Shown: in pieces, positions 17,133 through 25,478 of the stretch | How positions within the stretch are numbered: the first letter of the stretch is position 1 | How the letters are laid out: each line of letters begins with the position of its first letter | Source: Phaeobacter porticola | GTDB lineage: Bacteria; Pseudomonadota; Alphaproteobacteria; Rhodobacterales; Rhodobacteraceae | Length of the DNA: 64,000 nucleotides | Reading direction: 5' to 3' | Assembly: GCF_001888185.1 (NCBI RefSeq) | Contig: NZ_CP016364.1 | Span: 744,001 to 808,000 of the forward strand | Program-made: the position numbers and the translations under genes | Notes under the pieces: generated by a model | Told to the model about the DNA's origin: nothing | Database searches by the model: none | The model's input: only the letters and a program-made list of their open reading frames with translations

Positions 17133-17681
17133 TCAGTTTCCTTTCGGACGGATGGTGGCGACCAGTTCGGCAACCTTGATGCCAAATTTGCGCATCTCGG
17201 AGCGGTTCATGATGGTGCCGTTTTCCATCAGATACATCCAGTCTGTGACATCCAGCACGTGACCGCCCGCACTCTTTGGCAGACGGATGCTGTAATCCAG
17301 TCGCACCGTGGCGCCGGTCTGCTGGCCATGGGCGGTGCCGATAATATCTTCTGCGGTCGTGGTAAAGGCGCCGTTCTCTCCCATGGTAAGAAACCATTTG
17401 CGCTGCTGGCTGCTGCCTGCGGCATAGGTGAAATCCTCGCTCAGGGTGCCTGTGTGGCCATCCCATTCGCCGTACATATTGGCGACGAACCGCGATACAA
17501 CTCGCCCACGCGGGCCGTAAATCATCCCCTCCGAAATCATCTCGCCGCTCAGATGTTTGCGGATATCAAAGTCAGGGCCGGTATCGGCATAATACTGCGA
17601 CCGCTGGCTGCGAAAGCCAAAGCCGGGCCGCAGCAGCGCCAGCAGCAGCAACAGGATGATGGCTACAAGCAGCAGTTTCAT
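17133..17681 (-). CDS. DUF3833 family lipoprotein-like/secreted protein
   Basis: A 182-residue protein with an N-terminal hydrophobic anchor (LLLVAIILLLLLALL) and the DUF3833 pattern DFDIRKHLSGEMISEGMIYGP, then SEDFTYAAGSSQQRKW and a DWMYLMENGTIMNR segment near the end. The fold is expected to be a lipocalin-like beta barrel. Function is unknown. The ATG at 17681 overlaps the symporter stop by four bases, so it is translationally coupled in the RpoE-linked operon. A role in lipid handling at the cell envelope is inferred. Confidence 0.82.
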   Translation of the reverse strand: MKLLLVAIILLLLLALLRPGFGFRSQRSQYYADTGPDFDIRKHLSGEMISEGMIYGPRGRVVSRFVANMYGEWDGHTGTLSEDFTYAAGSSQQRKWFLTMGENGAFTTTAEDIIGTAHGQQTGATVRLDYSIRLPKSAGGHVLDVTDWMYLMENGTIMNRSEMRKFGIKVAELVATIRPKGN

Positions 17682-18904
17682 GGCGTGGTTACCTTTCTGG
17701 GAAGACGGAGCACCATCGCAATGGCGAGGAGTTTGATACAGCAGGGAATGATGGCGTAGGCCCATGTCAGGGTCATCAGCGCGGCGCTGCTGTTTTGGCC
17801 GCCGGGGGTAAACCCGCTAAGCTGCAAAAGCGGCAGTAGCAGCACCGCAGCGGCAGCGAGCGCCAGTTTGACAGCAAAGGACCAAAGCCCAAAGGCTTGC
17901 CCCGCCTGCAATCCAGCCCGTGCCAGGGCGCGGGAAAACAACACGGGCAGGATCACCATATCGGCGCCAAGGGCGGCGCCGGACCCAATGCAGATTGCGG
18001 CGAACCCAAGGGCGGCACCTGCGGGAAGGAAGGCCGCTGACACAAAAGACAAGATCGCAAGGATCATCGCCGGGAACAGCACGTTACGCGCCCCGTAGCG
18101 GTCCGCCGCCCGTGTCCAGAACGGAACCGACACGCCAGCGGCCAGAAAGAACAGCACCAGAAATGGTCCGGCCAGATCAGGCAAAGCCAGCCGGTCCTCG
18201 ACAAAGAACAAAAACAGTGTGGAGGTCATGGCCACCGGCAGGCTGTTGACCAGCGCCAGCGCCAATAGGCGAAACCCGCCCGCGTCGCGCAGGGCAGAAA
18301 CCGACAGCGGTTGTTCGGGCTGTGGGGCACGACTCCACAGTCCCCGCGTCAGCAACCAGATCGCAATGCACAGACCGGCCAACATCCAGCCAAATGCAGG
18401 ATACCCGCCCTGGCTGGCCCCCAGGGCAAGTAGCGCGCTAGGGGCGAGGGCCGCGATGATAATCCCCGCCAATGTGCCGCCTTCGCGAAATCCGGCCAGG
18501 CGGATCAGCGCTGCGGGACTGCCTGCAAGGGCGGTACTTTGGCCATAAAACAAAACAGTGCCAAGACTGTAGGCGGTGAACAGCAGCACCAGCGCGATCA
18601 CGAACCACGGCAGCACGCCACCGATGGCAGGCTGGTAGCTGTACAGCAGAATAAACCCCGTCGCCATACCCAGCGCCGCCAACGCGGCAAAGGTTGCGCG
18701 CTCCTTCGGCCAACGGTCAGTGATCCAGCCCAGCAACGGATCCTGCACAAAATCAAGCACTCGGATTCCGGCAAGCACGGCCGCAAGGGTTGCCAGGCTC
18801 ATCCCCAGCTCCGCCGTCGCATACCGCGGAAGATGGATGTAGAGCGGCAAACCGGCGGCGGCCAGCATCATCGCAAAAAGGGACACACGGGTGGCTTGCA
18901 TCAT
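17678..18904 (-). CDS. MFS transporter, glycoside-pentoside-hexuronide (GPH) symporter type
   Basis: A 408-residue, 12-helix transporter. The loop between helices 2 and 3 reads QDPLLGWITDRWPKERATF, the D-x-x-x-G-x-x-x-D-R type seen in GPH/MFS_2 cation symporters. Hydrophobic segments run through the whole length. A sodium:galactoside-symporter-like gene occupies the same neighbourhood in R. sphaeroides (RSP_1087-1091 region). The substrate is probably not a sugar given the lipid-related neighbours. It overlaps both flanking genes by four bases. Confidence 0.85.
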   Translation of the reverse strand: MMQATRVSLFAMMLAAAGLPLYIHLPRYATAELGMSLATLAAVLAGIRVLDFVQDPLLGWITDRWPKERATFAALAALGMATGFILLYSYQPAIGGVLPWFVIALVLLFTAYSLGTVLFYGQSTALAGSPAALIRLAGFREGGTLAGIIIAALAPSALLALGASQGGYPAFGWMLAGLCIAIWLLTRGLWSRAPQPEQPLSVSALRDAGGFRLLALALVNSLPVAMTSTLFLFFVEDRLALPDLAGPFLVLFFLAAGVSVPFWTRAADRYGARNVLFPAMILAILSFVSAAFLPAGAALGFAAICIGSGAALGADMVILPVLFSRALARAGLQAGQAFGLWSFAVKLALAAAAVLLLPLLQLSGFTPGGQNSSAALMTLTWAYAIIPCCIKLLAIAMVLRLPRKVTTP

Positions 18905-19464
18905 TCGCCCCGCAAGCGGCTGGACAGGCGCGCGGCACGGCTGTCGGGCGACAGCCAGATATTCAGAAACCGTTTGCGGGCCTGCGGATGGCGCACATCG
19001 CAGGTTTGTCGCCCGTTCAGATACAGCGCAACCTGATCAGGCGCGCGTGCTGTGGCCACAAAACTATCACCCGCCGCGACATCCTGAAAACACCTGTCTA
19101 GCTTGGCGATCAGCTGATCCTGATCGGCGCGTGGTCCTTCGATCCGGGCCAATTCCGAAGCAGTTGCTTTCATCAGTTGCAATTTGCTGAACCCGCGCCG
19201 GTATTTCAGCCGCAGCGCCATCGGTGTCTGCCAGTCAAAGCGGCTTTGTCCTTCTGCATATAGGCTCGCGTCATAGAGCGGCAGACCGAACCAGCGGAAT
19301 GTGACCTCACCCAGTTTGGTTGGAGCATTCAGGCCGATGTTGGCCCGTGCGGGCACTGCAGCAATGGCAAGCAGCAGACCAAGGCTGAGCAGCAGCATCT
19401 TGGCCGCGGGAGCCGGGCCACGTGGGGCGGCGATCCTAGGCTGCTGTGGGCGCGAGTCACGCAT
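18901..19464 (-). CDS. Chalcone isomerase-like secreted protein
   Basis: A 187-residue protein with a signal peptide (LLLSLGLLLAIAAVPARA) and the bacterial chalcone-isomerase-like core: LGEVTFRWFGLPLYDASLY, LRLKYRRGFSKLQLMKATASE and a C-terminal FLNIWLSPDSRAARL. Bacterial members rarely act on flavonoids, and the fold also occurs in fatty-acid-binding proteins. The ATG at 19464 overlaps the methyltransferase end by eight bases; the longer frame to 19506 would put residues before the signal peptide. Binding or isomerising modified fatty acids in the periplasm is inferred. Confidence 0.8.
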   Translation of the reverse strand: MRDSRPQQPRIAAPRGPAPAAKMLLLSLGLLLAIAAVPARANIGLNAPTKLGEVTFRWFGLPLYDASLYAEGQSRFDWQTPMALRLKYRRGFSKLQLMKATASELARIEGPRADQDQLIAKLDRCFQDVAAGDSFVATARAPDQVALYLNGRQTCDVRHPQARKRFLNIWLSPDSRAARLSSRLRGE

Positions 19465-20614
19465 GGACCAGCTCCACCTGAACCACATCCGTCTGACCCA
19501 CCTCAAAGGAGGCGGCGCAGGTCTCTAGATAGTAGCGCCAGTTGCGCAGGAAGGCGTCACCATAGCCCATCGCTTTGATCTTGGGAGTCATTGTTACCAT
19601 GCGCGCAGCCCATTCCCGGCAGGTGCGGGCATAATCCTGACCAAAGGCAAAGTTCTGCGCCACCTTCAGCCCGGCAGTACGGGCTTGATGGGAAATCACC
19701 GCGTCGGACAACAGCATCCCACCGGGGAATGTATACTGGCGAATGTAGTCAGAGGATTGCCGGTAGATATCAAAATAGCTGTCCTGCACTGTGATCGCCT
19801 GCACCACGGCCCGGCCATCTTCGGACAGGCGGTCCTTTAGCGTGGAAAAATAGCTGGGCCAGTAGCGTTCGCCCACCGCTTCGACCATTTCGATAGAAAC
19901 GATATTGTCAAACTTGCCATCCGATTTGCGGTAATCGCACAGTTTGATGTCTGCGCGCCCGTCAAGCCGGGCATCAGCATAGCCGAACTGGCTGGGCGAG
20001 ATGGTCAGCCCGGTGACATGGCGGCCCTGTTCAGAGGCGCGTTCGGCAAATCCTCCCCAGCCGCAGCCAACCTCCAACACACGCTCCCCCGCTGTAAGGC
20101 GGCTCAGCACACGGTCGTATTTTCGCGTCTGCGCGCGCGCCAGATCATTGTCGCCGGGGGCAAAAAGCGCTGAGGAATAAGTCATGCTCTCATCCAGCCA
20201 TAGCTGGTAGAATTCATTGCCGACATCATAATGTGCCTTAATGTTGCGCGACGCCCCACGGATCGAATTGGCGCGCAGCATCCGGTCCACAACCCGATAT
20301 TTCAGGCTGGCCCAGAAACTGGGGTAGGCGTAGTCGGTCAGATGGTCGAGGTTCAACAGTGCGACCTTGATCATGTTTTCAATGCTTGGGGTGTCCCACA
20401 GCCCGGCAACATAGGCCTCGCCCAATCCGATATCGCCACGGGCCGCCATCGCGGTGATGGCGCTCCAGTCGTGCAGCATGATCTCGGCCTGCGGCGCGCC
20501 CGAGCCAAAATCATGGATGCCGCCCTCTGGCGTGTGCAGGCGCAGGCTGCCCTTGCGAATGCGGGTGCAGCTGTCGAGAAAATCGTGCTTCACACGTTTG
20601 GTAAGGAAAATCAT
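19457..20614 (-). CDS. Cyclopropane-fatty-acid synthase family SAM methyltransferase
   Basis: A 385-residue protein with the SAM site VLEVGCGWGGFAERASEQG and the CFA-type substrate region: AHYDVGNEFYQLWLDESMTYS earlier in the chain, and SIEMVEAVGERYWPSYF in the catalytic core. The family transfers a methylene or methyl group to double bonds of phospholipid acyl chains at the inner membrane. In R. sphaeroides, SAM-dependent acyl methylation and rpoE-adjacent flavoenzyme genes are tied to furan fatty-acid formation and the singlet-oxygen response. Which product is made here cannot be told from sequence. Confidence 0.9.
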   Translation of the reverse strand: MIFLTKRVKHDFLDSCTRIRKGSLRLHTPEGGIHDFGSGAPQAEIMLHDWSAITAMAARGDIGLGEAYVAGLWDTPSIENMIKVALLNLDHLTDYAYPSFWASLKYRVVDRMLRANSIRGASRNIKAHYDVGNEFYQLWLDESMTYSSALFAPGDNDLARAQTRKYDRVLSRLTAGERVLEVGCGWGGFAERASEQGRHVTGLTISPSQFGYADARLDGRADIKLCDYRKSDGKFDNIVSIEMVEAVGERYWPSYFSTLKDRLSEDGRAVVQAITVQDSYFDIYRQSSDYIRQYTFPGGMLLSDAVISHQARTAGLKVAQNFAFGQDYARTCREWAARMVTMTPKIKAMGYGDAFLRNWRYYLETCAASFEVGQTDVVQVELVHA

Positions 20615-21366
20615 CAGCTGACCTCATGTTTCGGTGGGGTAGGGCGAGGGCGATAGATGGCGCCCTTGATTTTAAGTTTCAGCGCCTGCCAATAGATCAG
20701 CGCGACGGTGCGCATCGTGCCGGCAGGGCGGCGCAGACTGGCCTTCAGCAGAGAGGCGTTGCGCAGCGGCTTGCGGGGGCCGGTCAGTGTGGCAACCACG
20801 CCCTCGTCACCGTTGCGGTGATCAATACGGATCGCAATCTTGCGCGGACCAATGTCAAAGTTGAACCAATAGTCCCCGGCGACTTGTTGAAAGGGCGAGA
20901 CGTGAAATACCTTCTGCGCCAACAGCTTGTCAGAGGGCGCAATGGCGGTGAAATCGGGCTTGTGGCAAAGATAGCTGTGGCGGTCGCCAAATGTATTGCT
21001 GACCTCTGCAATGACCGCGTGCAGCACGCTGCCCCGAAAGGCGAGCCAGAAGCTGACCGGATTAAAAACATGGCCAAGGTAGCTGGGCTGCGTCAGCAGG
21101 CGGATACTGATGCCATCCATGCTCAACCCGGCTTTGGCCAGAACATTTTCGGCCCAGGGCAGGCCGATGCCCTGACGCGGTGCACCGCCGTGGTTATGGT
21201 CGTGGACCGCGGCCAGATTGAACCGGTTGCGTGAGAACAGCACCGGCCCGTGACTGGCGCGCGGGTCAATCAGCACATAATCAACGCCGTAGCGAAAGCT
21301 GTTAGAGATCGCGCCATGCCGGGCATGGGTTGTCTGACCGGCGATATGATCGGGCCATTGGCTCAT
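20614..21366 (-). CDS. DUF1365 domain protein
   Basis: A 250-residue protein with the DUF1365 signature: an N-terminal ARHGAISNSFRYGVDYVLIDP segment, then LLTQPSYLGHVFNPVSFWLAF, VIAEVSNTFGDRHSYLC and KVFHVSPFQQVAGDYWF. Its biochemical role is not established. It almost always sits between a flavin amine-oxidase-like gene and a CFA-type methyltransferase, as here, which points to a shared lipid-modifying path. It shares one base with the downstream gene and overlaps the upstream one by four. Confidence 0.9.
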   Translation of the reverse strand: MSQWPDHIAGQTTHARHGAISNSFRYGVDYVLIDPRASHGPVLFSRNRFNLAAVHDHNHGGAPRQGIGLPWAENVLAKAGLSMDGISIRLLTQPSYLGHVFNPVSFWLAFRGSVLHAVIAEVSNTFGDRHSYLCHKPDFTAIAPSDKLLAQKVFHVSPFQQVAGDYWFNFDIGPRKIAIRIDHRNGDEGVVATLTGPRKPLRNASLLKASLRRPAGTMRTVALIYWQALKLKIKGAIYRPRPTPPKHEVS

Positions 21367-22652
21367 GCAGGGATCCTTTCGCGGGCTTCAATGCCCCGTG
21401 CAACCCGAACGGCGCTCGCAAACCCGTCTTCATGGAATCCATGGCGCAGATAGGCCCCGGCGAACCAAGTGTTGTTCTGACCCTGAATATCGCCAATCCG
21501 CGACTGCGCGCGCAGCGCTGCGGTGTCGAATACCGGGTGGCGAAAGGTCTTCTGATCATAGATCAAATCAGATTTCACAGGCTTCACAGGGTTCAGCGAA
21601 ACAAACAGCGGGTCACGCTCATCAATGTTTTGCAGCCGGTTCATCCAGTAGGTGACACCGATTGTCGTGCGGTCATCTTGTTTGTCGGCTTTGTAAACCC
21701 AAGACGACCAGCAGGCGCGCCGCTGTGGCATCTGTGCGGTGTCATGATGCAGGATCATTTCATTGTCCTGATAGCGCATGGCGCCAAGGGTCGCCTGTTC
21801 ATCCTTCGTGGGCTGGGCCAGCAATCGGAGGCTGTCATCCGAATGGCAGGCCATAACCACCTGATCAAACGCCTCCTGTGTGCCATCGGGCAGGTGTATG
21901 CGCACGCCGTCGGGGGTGCGCTGAACGTTACGTACAGGCGTGCCGGGCCGCAGCTGGCATCCCATCTGCTCCAGCCGAGCGGTCAGGCGGCGTACATATT
22001 CGATACTGCCGCCCTTGACTGTCCACCACTGATGTTGGCCGGACGCGCTAAGCAGGGCGTGGTTGCGAAAGAACCGCACCAGGGATTGCGCGGGGAACCC
22101 ACGGATTTCATCCGGCGGGGTGGACCAGATCGCCCCGCAGATCGGCATCAGATAATAACGTTGAAACCAATCACCCAACTTCAGATCATTCACCAGCTCG
22201 CCAATGGTGACACTGTCGCTGGTGGCCACCTGTTCAGCCCTGGCGTTAAAGCGCAGAATGTCGCGAACCATGCGATAAAAGGCGGGCCTCGTGATGTTGC
22301 GGCGCTGTCCGACCAGCGCCCCAAAATCCCGCAACCCGTATTCCACGCGTCCATCACCAATACTGGCACCAAAGCTCATGTCGCTTTTGACAACGGGCAC
22401 GTCCAGATCGCGAAACATTGACGTCAGATGCGGGTAATTCACGTAGTTGAAGACAATAAAGCCAGTATCGACCGGCTGATCGCCATTGCGCCCCGCGATC
22501 ACCGTCCGGGCATGCCCACCAAGCCGTGGCGCGGCCTCATACAGCGTCACATTATGCGTCTTGGCCAAGAGCCACGCGGTTGCCAGTCCTGAGATGCCGC
22601 CGCCAACAATGGCGATACGCTGACGGGCGGATGATAATGCGTCAAAGGACAT
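21363..22652 (-). CDS. FAD-dependent amine-oxidase-like oxidoreductase, first gene of RpoE operon
   Basis: A 429-residue flavoprotein with a Rossmann FAD site IAVVGGGISGLATAWLLAKT, then EAAPRLGGHARTV, and a C-terminal GAYLRHGFHEDGF FAD-closing segment. It belongs to the NAD(P)-binding amine oxidase/desaturase-like group usually paired with DUF1365 and CFA genes. A lipid desaturation or oxidation step is the likely role. GGAGACAGC lies just upstream of the ATG, and an RpoE-type promoter lies about 25 bases upstream, so this gene heads the operon. Confidence 0.9.
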   Translation of the reverse strand: MSFDALSSARQRIAIVGGGISGLATAWLLAKTHNVTLYEAAPRLGGHARTVIAGRNGDQPVDTGFIVFNYVNYPHLTSMFRDLDVPVVKSDMSFGASIGDGRVEYGLRDFGALVGQRRNITRPAFYRMVRDILRFNARAEQVATSDSVTIGELVNDLKLGDWFQRYYLMPICGAIWSTPPDEIRGFPAQSLVRFFRNHALLSASGQHQWWTVKGGSIEYVRRLTARLEQMGCQLRPGTPVRNVQRTPDGVRIHLPDGTQEAFDQVVMACHSDDSLRLLAQPTKDEQATLGAMRYQDNEMILHHDTAQMPQRRACWSSWVYKADKQDDRTTIGVTYWMNRLQNIDERDPLFVSLNPVKPVKSDLIYDQKTFRHPVFDTAALRAQSRIGDIQGQNNTWFAGAYLRHGFHEDGFASAVRVARGIEARERIPA

Positions 22653-22676
22653 GCTGTCTCCATCTGTGATTTCAAC

Positions 22677-22706
22677 TTGTTACGCGCGCTGAGCCTGTGC
22701 GGATCA
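22677..22706 (-). promoter_or_regulatory. RpoE-type promoter for the flavin oxidoreductase operon
   Basis: On the minus strand TGATCC (22706-22701) is followed after exactly 18 bases by TAACAA (22682-22677). This matches the TGATCC-N18-TAA pattern known for R. sphaeroides RpoE (sigma-E). The predicted start of transcription leaves a leader of only about 20 bases before the ATG at 22652. Confidence 0.75.
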
Positions 22707-22766
22707 AAAACATCTTCGCCAATTTTTGCTGCCTCGAAGAAAAGCAAAAAAAATTTGCACGCAGAG

Positions 22767-22796
22767 TGATCCGAAACTGCAAAGCACTCGTAATCC
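22767..22796 (+). promoter_or_regulatory. RpoE-type autoregulatory promoter of rpoE-chrR
   Basis: TGATCC at 22767-22772, an 18-base spacer, and TAATCC at 22791-22796 match the RpoE consensus. Transcription would begin near 22803, after the candidate ATG codons at 22726 and 22801. This supports the downstream GTG at 22894 as the rpoE start. Confidence 0.75.
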
Positions 22797-22893
22797 GTAC
22801 ATGTTGACCATGCTGAGCGATCCTTCTCTTGCAGCTCCTGCGCCGCCCGCTACGGTGTGCGGTGACACAAGTGTTTTGCGCGAAAGGAAAAAA

Positions 22894-23451
22894 GTGGAAC
22901 GGGAGAGCCTGTCTGAGCAGACCGTTTGGATGCTTGCCGTGCGCGATGACCGGTGCAGAGTTGCGTTCGGTCGCCTGTTTGACCATTTTGCTCCGCGCCT
23001 GAAGGGGGTCATCTGCCGGTCCGGTATGCCGCCGAACCAGGCAGAGGATGTGGTTCAGGACGTCATGCTGACGGTTTGGCGCAAGGCGGCGATGTTTGAT
23101 CCTGAACGGGCGCAGGTTTCGGCCTGGATCTACCAGATCGCCCGCAACAGGCAGATTGACGTGATCCGCAAGGAGCGTCGTCCAGTACCGGAAGAGCTGA
23201 AGCTGCCGGAAGAGACACAGGAAGATGCAGCACAGGTTTTGGCGCTGGATCAAGAGACACAAAAGCTGCGCGCCGCATTGGATCGGTTGAAACCGGCACA
23301 GCGCGAGATGGTTGAAAAGGCCTATCTGGGCGAGCTGACACATGCGGATATCCATAAGCAGACCGGATTGCCGCTGGGTACGATAAAATCCCGCATCCGT
23401 CTCGGGCTTGAGCGGTTGCGTCACGAGTTGAAAGAACAAGGACTAACATGA
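22894..23451 (+). CDS. rpoE: ECF sigma factor RpoE (singlet-oxygen/photooxidative stress)
   Basis: A 185-residue ECF sigma factor. Region 2 includes FGRLFDHFAPRLKGVICR and AEDVVQDVMLTVWRKA, with the core contact WIYQIARNRQIDVIRKERR. Region 4 has AYLGELTHADIHKQTGLPLGTIKSRIRLGLERLR. The adjacent ChrR-type anti-sigma identifies it as the RpoE-ChrR class rather than the heat-shock sigma-E class. The GTG at 22894 is preferred: GAAAGGA lies six bases upstream and the likely transcription start is near 22803. Longer in-frame N-termini add unrelated residues. Coupled to chrR by an ATGA overlap. Confidence 0.92.
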   Translation: MERESLSEQTVWMLAVRDDRCRVAFGRLFDHFAPRLKGVICRSGMPPNQAEDVVQDVMLTVWRKAAMFDPERAQVSAWIYQIARNRQIDVIRKERRPVPEELKLPEETQEDAAQVLALDQETQKLRAALDRLKPAQREMVEKAYLGELTHADIHKQTGLPLGTIKSRIRLGLERLRHELKEQGLT

Positions 23452-24083
23452 CCGGCGCACGCCATCATATCCCTGACCCGCTGTTGGTTGCCTATGCCTC
23501 TGGCAATCTGCCTCACGCGTATTCGCTGGTTGTCGCGACACATTTGTCGATGTGCGATGCCTGTCGTGTGCGGCTGAACGCGCATCAGGCCGTCGGCGGT
23601 TCGGTGCTGGAAAGCTGTGGGACGCAGGACCTGTCGGGTGATCTGCGGCAGCGGGTGTTTGACCAGTTGGATGATCCTTTCGAAGAGCAGCCTCAGTTCC
23701 AGCGTTCCGGCGTTTTCCCAGCTCCGGTGATGGAGGCGCTGGGCGGTTTGCCACCAAAATGGAAATCGCTTGGCCTGGGTGTGCGTCAATCTATCCTCAG
23801 CCATGACCAGGGCAGCAGCGTCAGGCTGCTGTATATCCCTGCGGGGCAGGCGGTGCCGGATCATGGCCACAACGGGTTAGAGCTGACACTGGTGCTACAG
23901 GGGGCGTTTCGCGATGAAACGGGCCGCTACGGTGTTGGCGATCTGGAAGTCGCGAATGATGATCTGGAGCATACGCCGATTGCAGAGGATGGCGAGACCT
24001 GCATCTGTCTGGCGGCAACAGATGCTGCGTTGCGGTTCCGGTCGCTGGTGCCGCGGCTGCTACAGCCCATTTTCCGCATCTGA
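23448..24083 (+). CDS. chrR: ChrR-type zinc anti-sigma factor with C-terminal cupin
   Basis: A 211-residue protein in two domains. The N-terminal anti-sigma domain holds the zinc ligands corresponding to those of R. sphaeroides ChrR: a His at residue 6 or 7, His32, Cys36 and Cys39 (ATHLSMCDACR). The C-terminal cupin carries a second metal site with His139 and His141 (PDHGHNG), a following Glu (LELTLVLQG) and a later His. The cupin domain is needed for release of RpoE on singlet oxygen in the known system. It overlaps rpoE by four bases and is followed by a strong terminator. Confidence 0.93.
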   Translation: MTGARHHIPDPLLVAYASGNLPHAYSLVVATHLSMCDACRVRLNAHQAVGGSVLESCGTQDLSGDLRQRVFDQLDDPFEEQPQFQRSGVFPAPVMEALGGLPPKWKSLGLGVRQSILSHDQGSSVRLLYIPAGQAVPDHGHNGLELTLVLQGAFRDETGRYGVGDLEVANDDLEHTPIAEDGETCICLAATDAALRFRSLVPRLLQPIFRI

Positions 24084-24108
24084 TCCGCAGTCATGCGGGG
24101 TTCACGAA

Positions 24109-24134
24109 AAAGGGCTGCCCGCGGGCAGCCCTTT
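24109..24134. terminator. Bidirectional terminator between chrR and gap
   Basis: AAAGGGCTGCCC and GGGCAGCCCTTT form a perfect 12-bp stem around a two-base loop. A-runs and T-runs on either side make it usable for chrR (rightward) and for gap (leftward). Confidence 0.85.
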
Positions 24135-24157
24135 GCAATTGTGCTGATGTCTGACGC

Positions 24158-25165
24158 CTAACCGTTCATTACCTTGCCCATATGGCGACCGGTATCGATC
24201 ATCCGGTTGGAGAAGCCCCATTCATTGTCATACCAGCTGACCACGCGCACCAGACCTTCGGCGGTGACCGCTGTCTGTGGTGCCGCAAAGCACGAGGAAT
24301 GCGGGTCATGGTTGAAATCAACAGAAACCAGCGGATCGGTCTCATAGGACAGGATCCCGGCCAGATCGCCTTCGGCTGCGGCTTTCATCGCGGCGTTGAT
24401 GCTGTCGACGGTGGCCGGGTTCTCTGGAATGAAGCTGAGATCCACAACCGATACATTGGGTGTCGGCACACGGATCGCCGAGCCTTCAAGACGCCCTTTC
24501 AGATGCGGCAGCACCTCGGAAATGGCACGAGCAGCCCCTGTTGACGTTGGGATCATCGACAAGGCCGCAGCGCGCGCGCGATACAGATCCTTATGGCTGG
24601 TATCATGCGTTGGCTGGTCGCCGGTATAGGCATGGATCGTGGTCATATAGCCGGTTTTGATACCAAATGTATCATCCAGCACCTTGGCCACGGGTGCCAG
24701 ACAGTTGGTTGTACAGGACGCATTGGAGACAATCACATCATCCACGGTCAGCGCGCTATGGTTGACGCCAAAGACCACGGTGCGGTCCACATCTTTGCCG
24801 GGTGCCGAAATCAGCACGCGTTTGGAACCATTTTTCAGATGTTTCGCAGCGGTATCGCGGCTGGTGAACAGGCCGGTGCATTCATAGGCAATATCCACAT
24901 CCTGCCAGGGCAGCTCTTCCGGGTTGCGGATCGCGGTCAGGCGGATGCTGTGGGTGCCCACATGCATGGTGCCGCCGTCGACTTTGACCGGCGCGCGCAA
25001 ACGACCGTGCACACTGTCATATTTCAGCAGATGCGCCAGGGTTTCGGCGGGCGACAGATCATTGATAGCGACGACCGAGATGTCATCGGTATTGCTTTCC
25101 AGAAGGGCGCGCAGCACGCCACGGCCAATTCGTCCAAATCCATTGATCGCAATTTTCAGGGTCAT
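24158..25165 (-). CDS. gap: Glyceraldehyde-3-phosphate dehydrogenase, type I
   Basis: A 335-residue enzyme of glycolysis/gluconeogenesis that converts glyceraldehyde 3-phosphate to 1,3-bisphosphoglycerate with NAD(P). It has the cofactor site IAINGFGRIGRGVLRALLE, the catalytic Cys in SNASCTTNCLAP, the HAYTGDQ His strand, and the C-terminal WYDNEWGFSNRM signature. The ATG at 25165 gives the standard N-terminus; an in-frame frame open to 25258 has no family sequence. It is monocistronic, with a terminator after it. Confidence 0.96.
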   Translation of the reverse strand: MTLKIAINGFGRIGRGVLRALLESNTDDISVVAINDLSPAETLAHLLKYDSVHGRLRAPVKVDGGTMHVGTHSIRLTAIRNPEELPWQDVDIAYECTGLFTSRDTAAKHLKNGSKRVLISAPGKDVDRTVVFGVNHSALTVDDVIVSNASCTTNCLAPVAKVLDDTFGIKTGYMTTIHAYTGDQPTHDTSHKDLYRARAAALSMIPTSTGAARAISEVLPHLKGRLEGSAIRVPTPNVSVVDLSFIPENPATVDSINAAMKAAAEGDLAGILSYETDPLVSVDFNHDPHSSCFAAPQTAVTAEGLVRVVSWYDNEWGFSNRMIDTGRHMGKVMNG

Positions 25166-25478
25166 AGGTGCAACTCCGGCTGGTGATGTGGGTTCAGCCC
25201 TCTGCGGGGTATCCCGGTGGTCTGACAATTGTCGCATCGTTATCGCTAACAGTGGCAAAAATCAAGCCCGTTCCCGGTATGCCTTAGGGGGATGAACCAC
25301 CCATATTATAGCGCGGGCGAACGGGTTCCGGCCCCGAACAGGCAAAGGGCCGCTTGCCAATGTGTGGCAAGGCGGCAGCGCAGCTATGATTGCAACGGCG
25401 GGGCTGCCAGGATGGCCCGCGCATAGGGAACCTGTGGGCGAGCGACGGGCGATCTTATTCCCTAGAGGACAGGCTGAT
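25166..25478. other. Intergenic region upstream of gap, with inverted repeats
   Basis: About 313 bases with no supported gene. It should hold the gap promoter and the 3' end region downstream of no other rightward gene. Two structures stand out: CCCGTTC near 25266 pairs with GAACGGG near 25319, and GCCGC-TTGCCA near 25350 pairs with TGGCAA-GGCGGC near 25365 around a five-base loop. Neither has a good T-run. Confidence 0.5.

Noticed and set aside
22726-22893. Longer rpoE N-terminus starting at 22726 or 22801
   Set aside because: The RpoE-type promoter predicts transcription from near 22803, and GTG 22894 has a good ribosome site. The extra residues are not sigma-like.
24081-24086. TGATCC at the chrR stop codon as a third RpoE promoter
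   Set aside because: No TAA element lies 18 bases downstream and a terminator follows.
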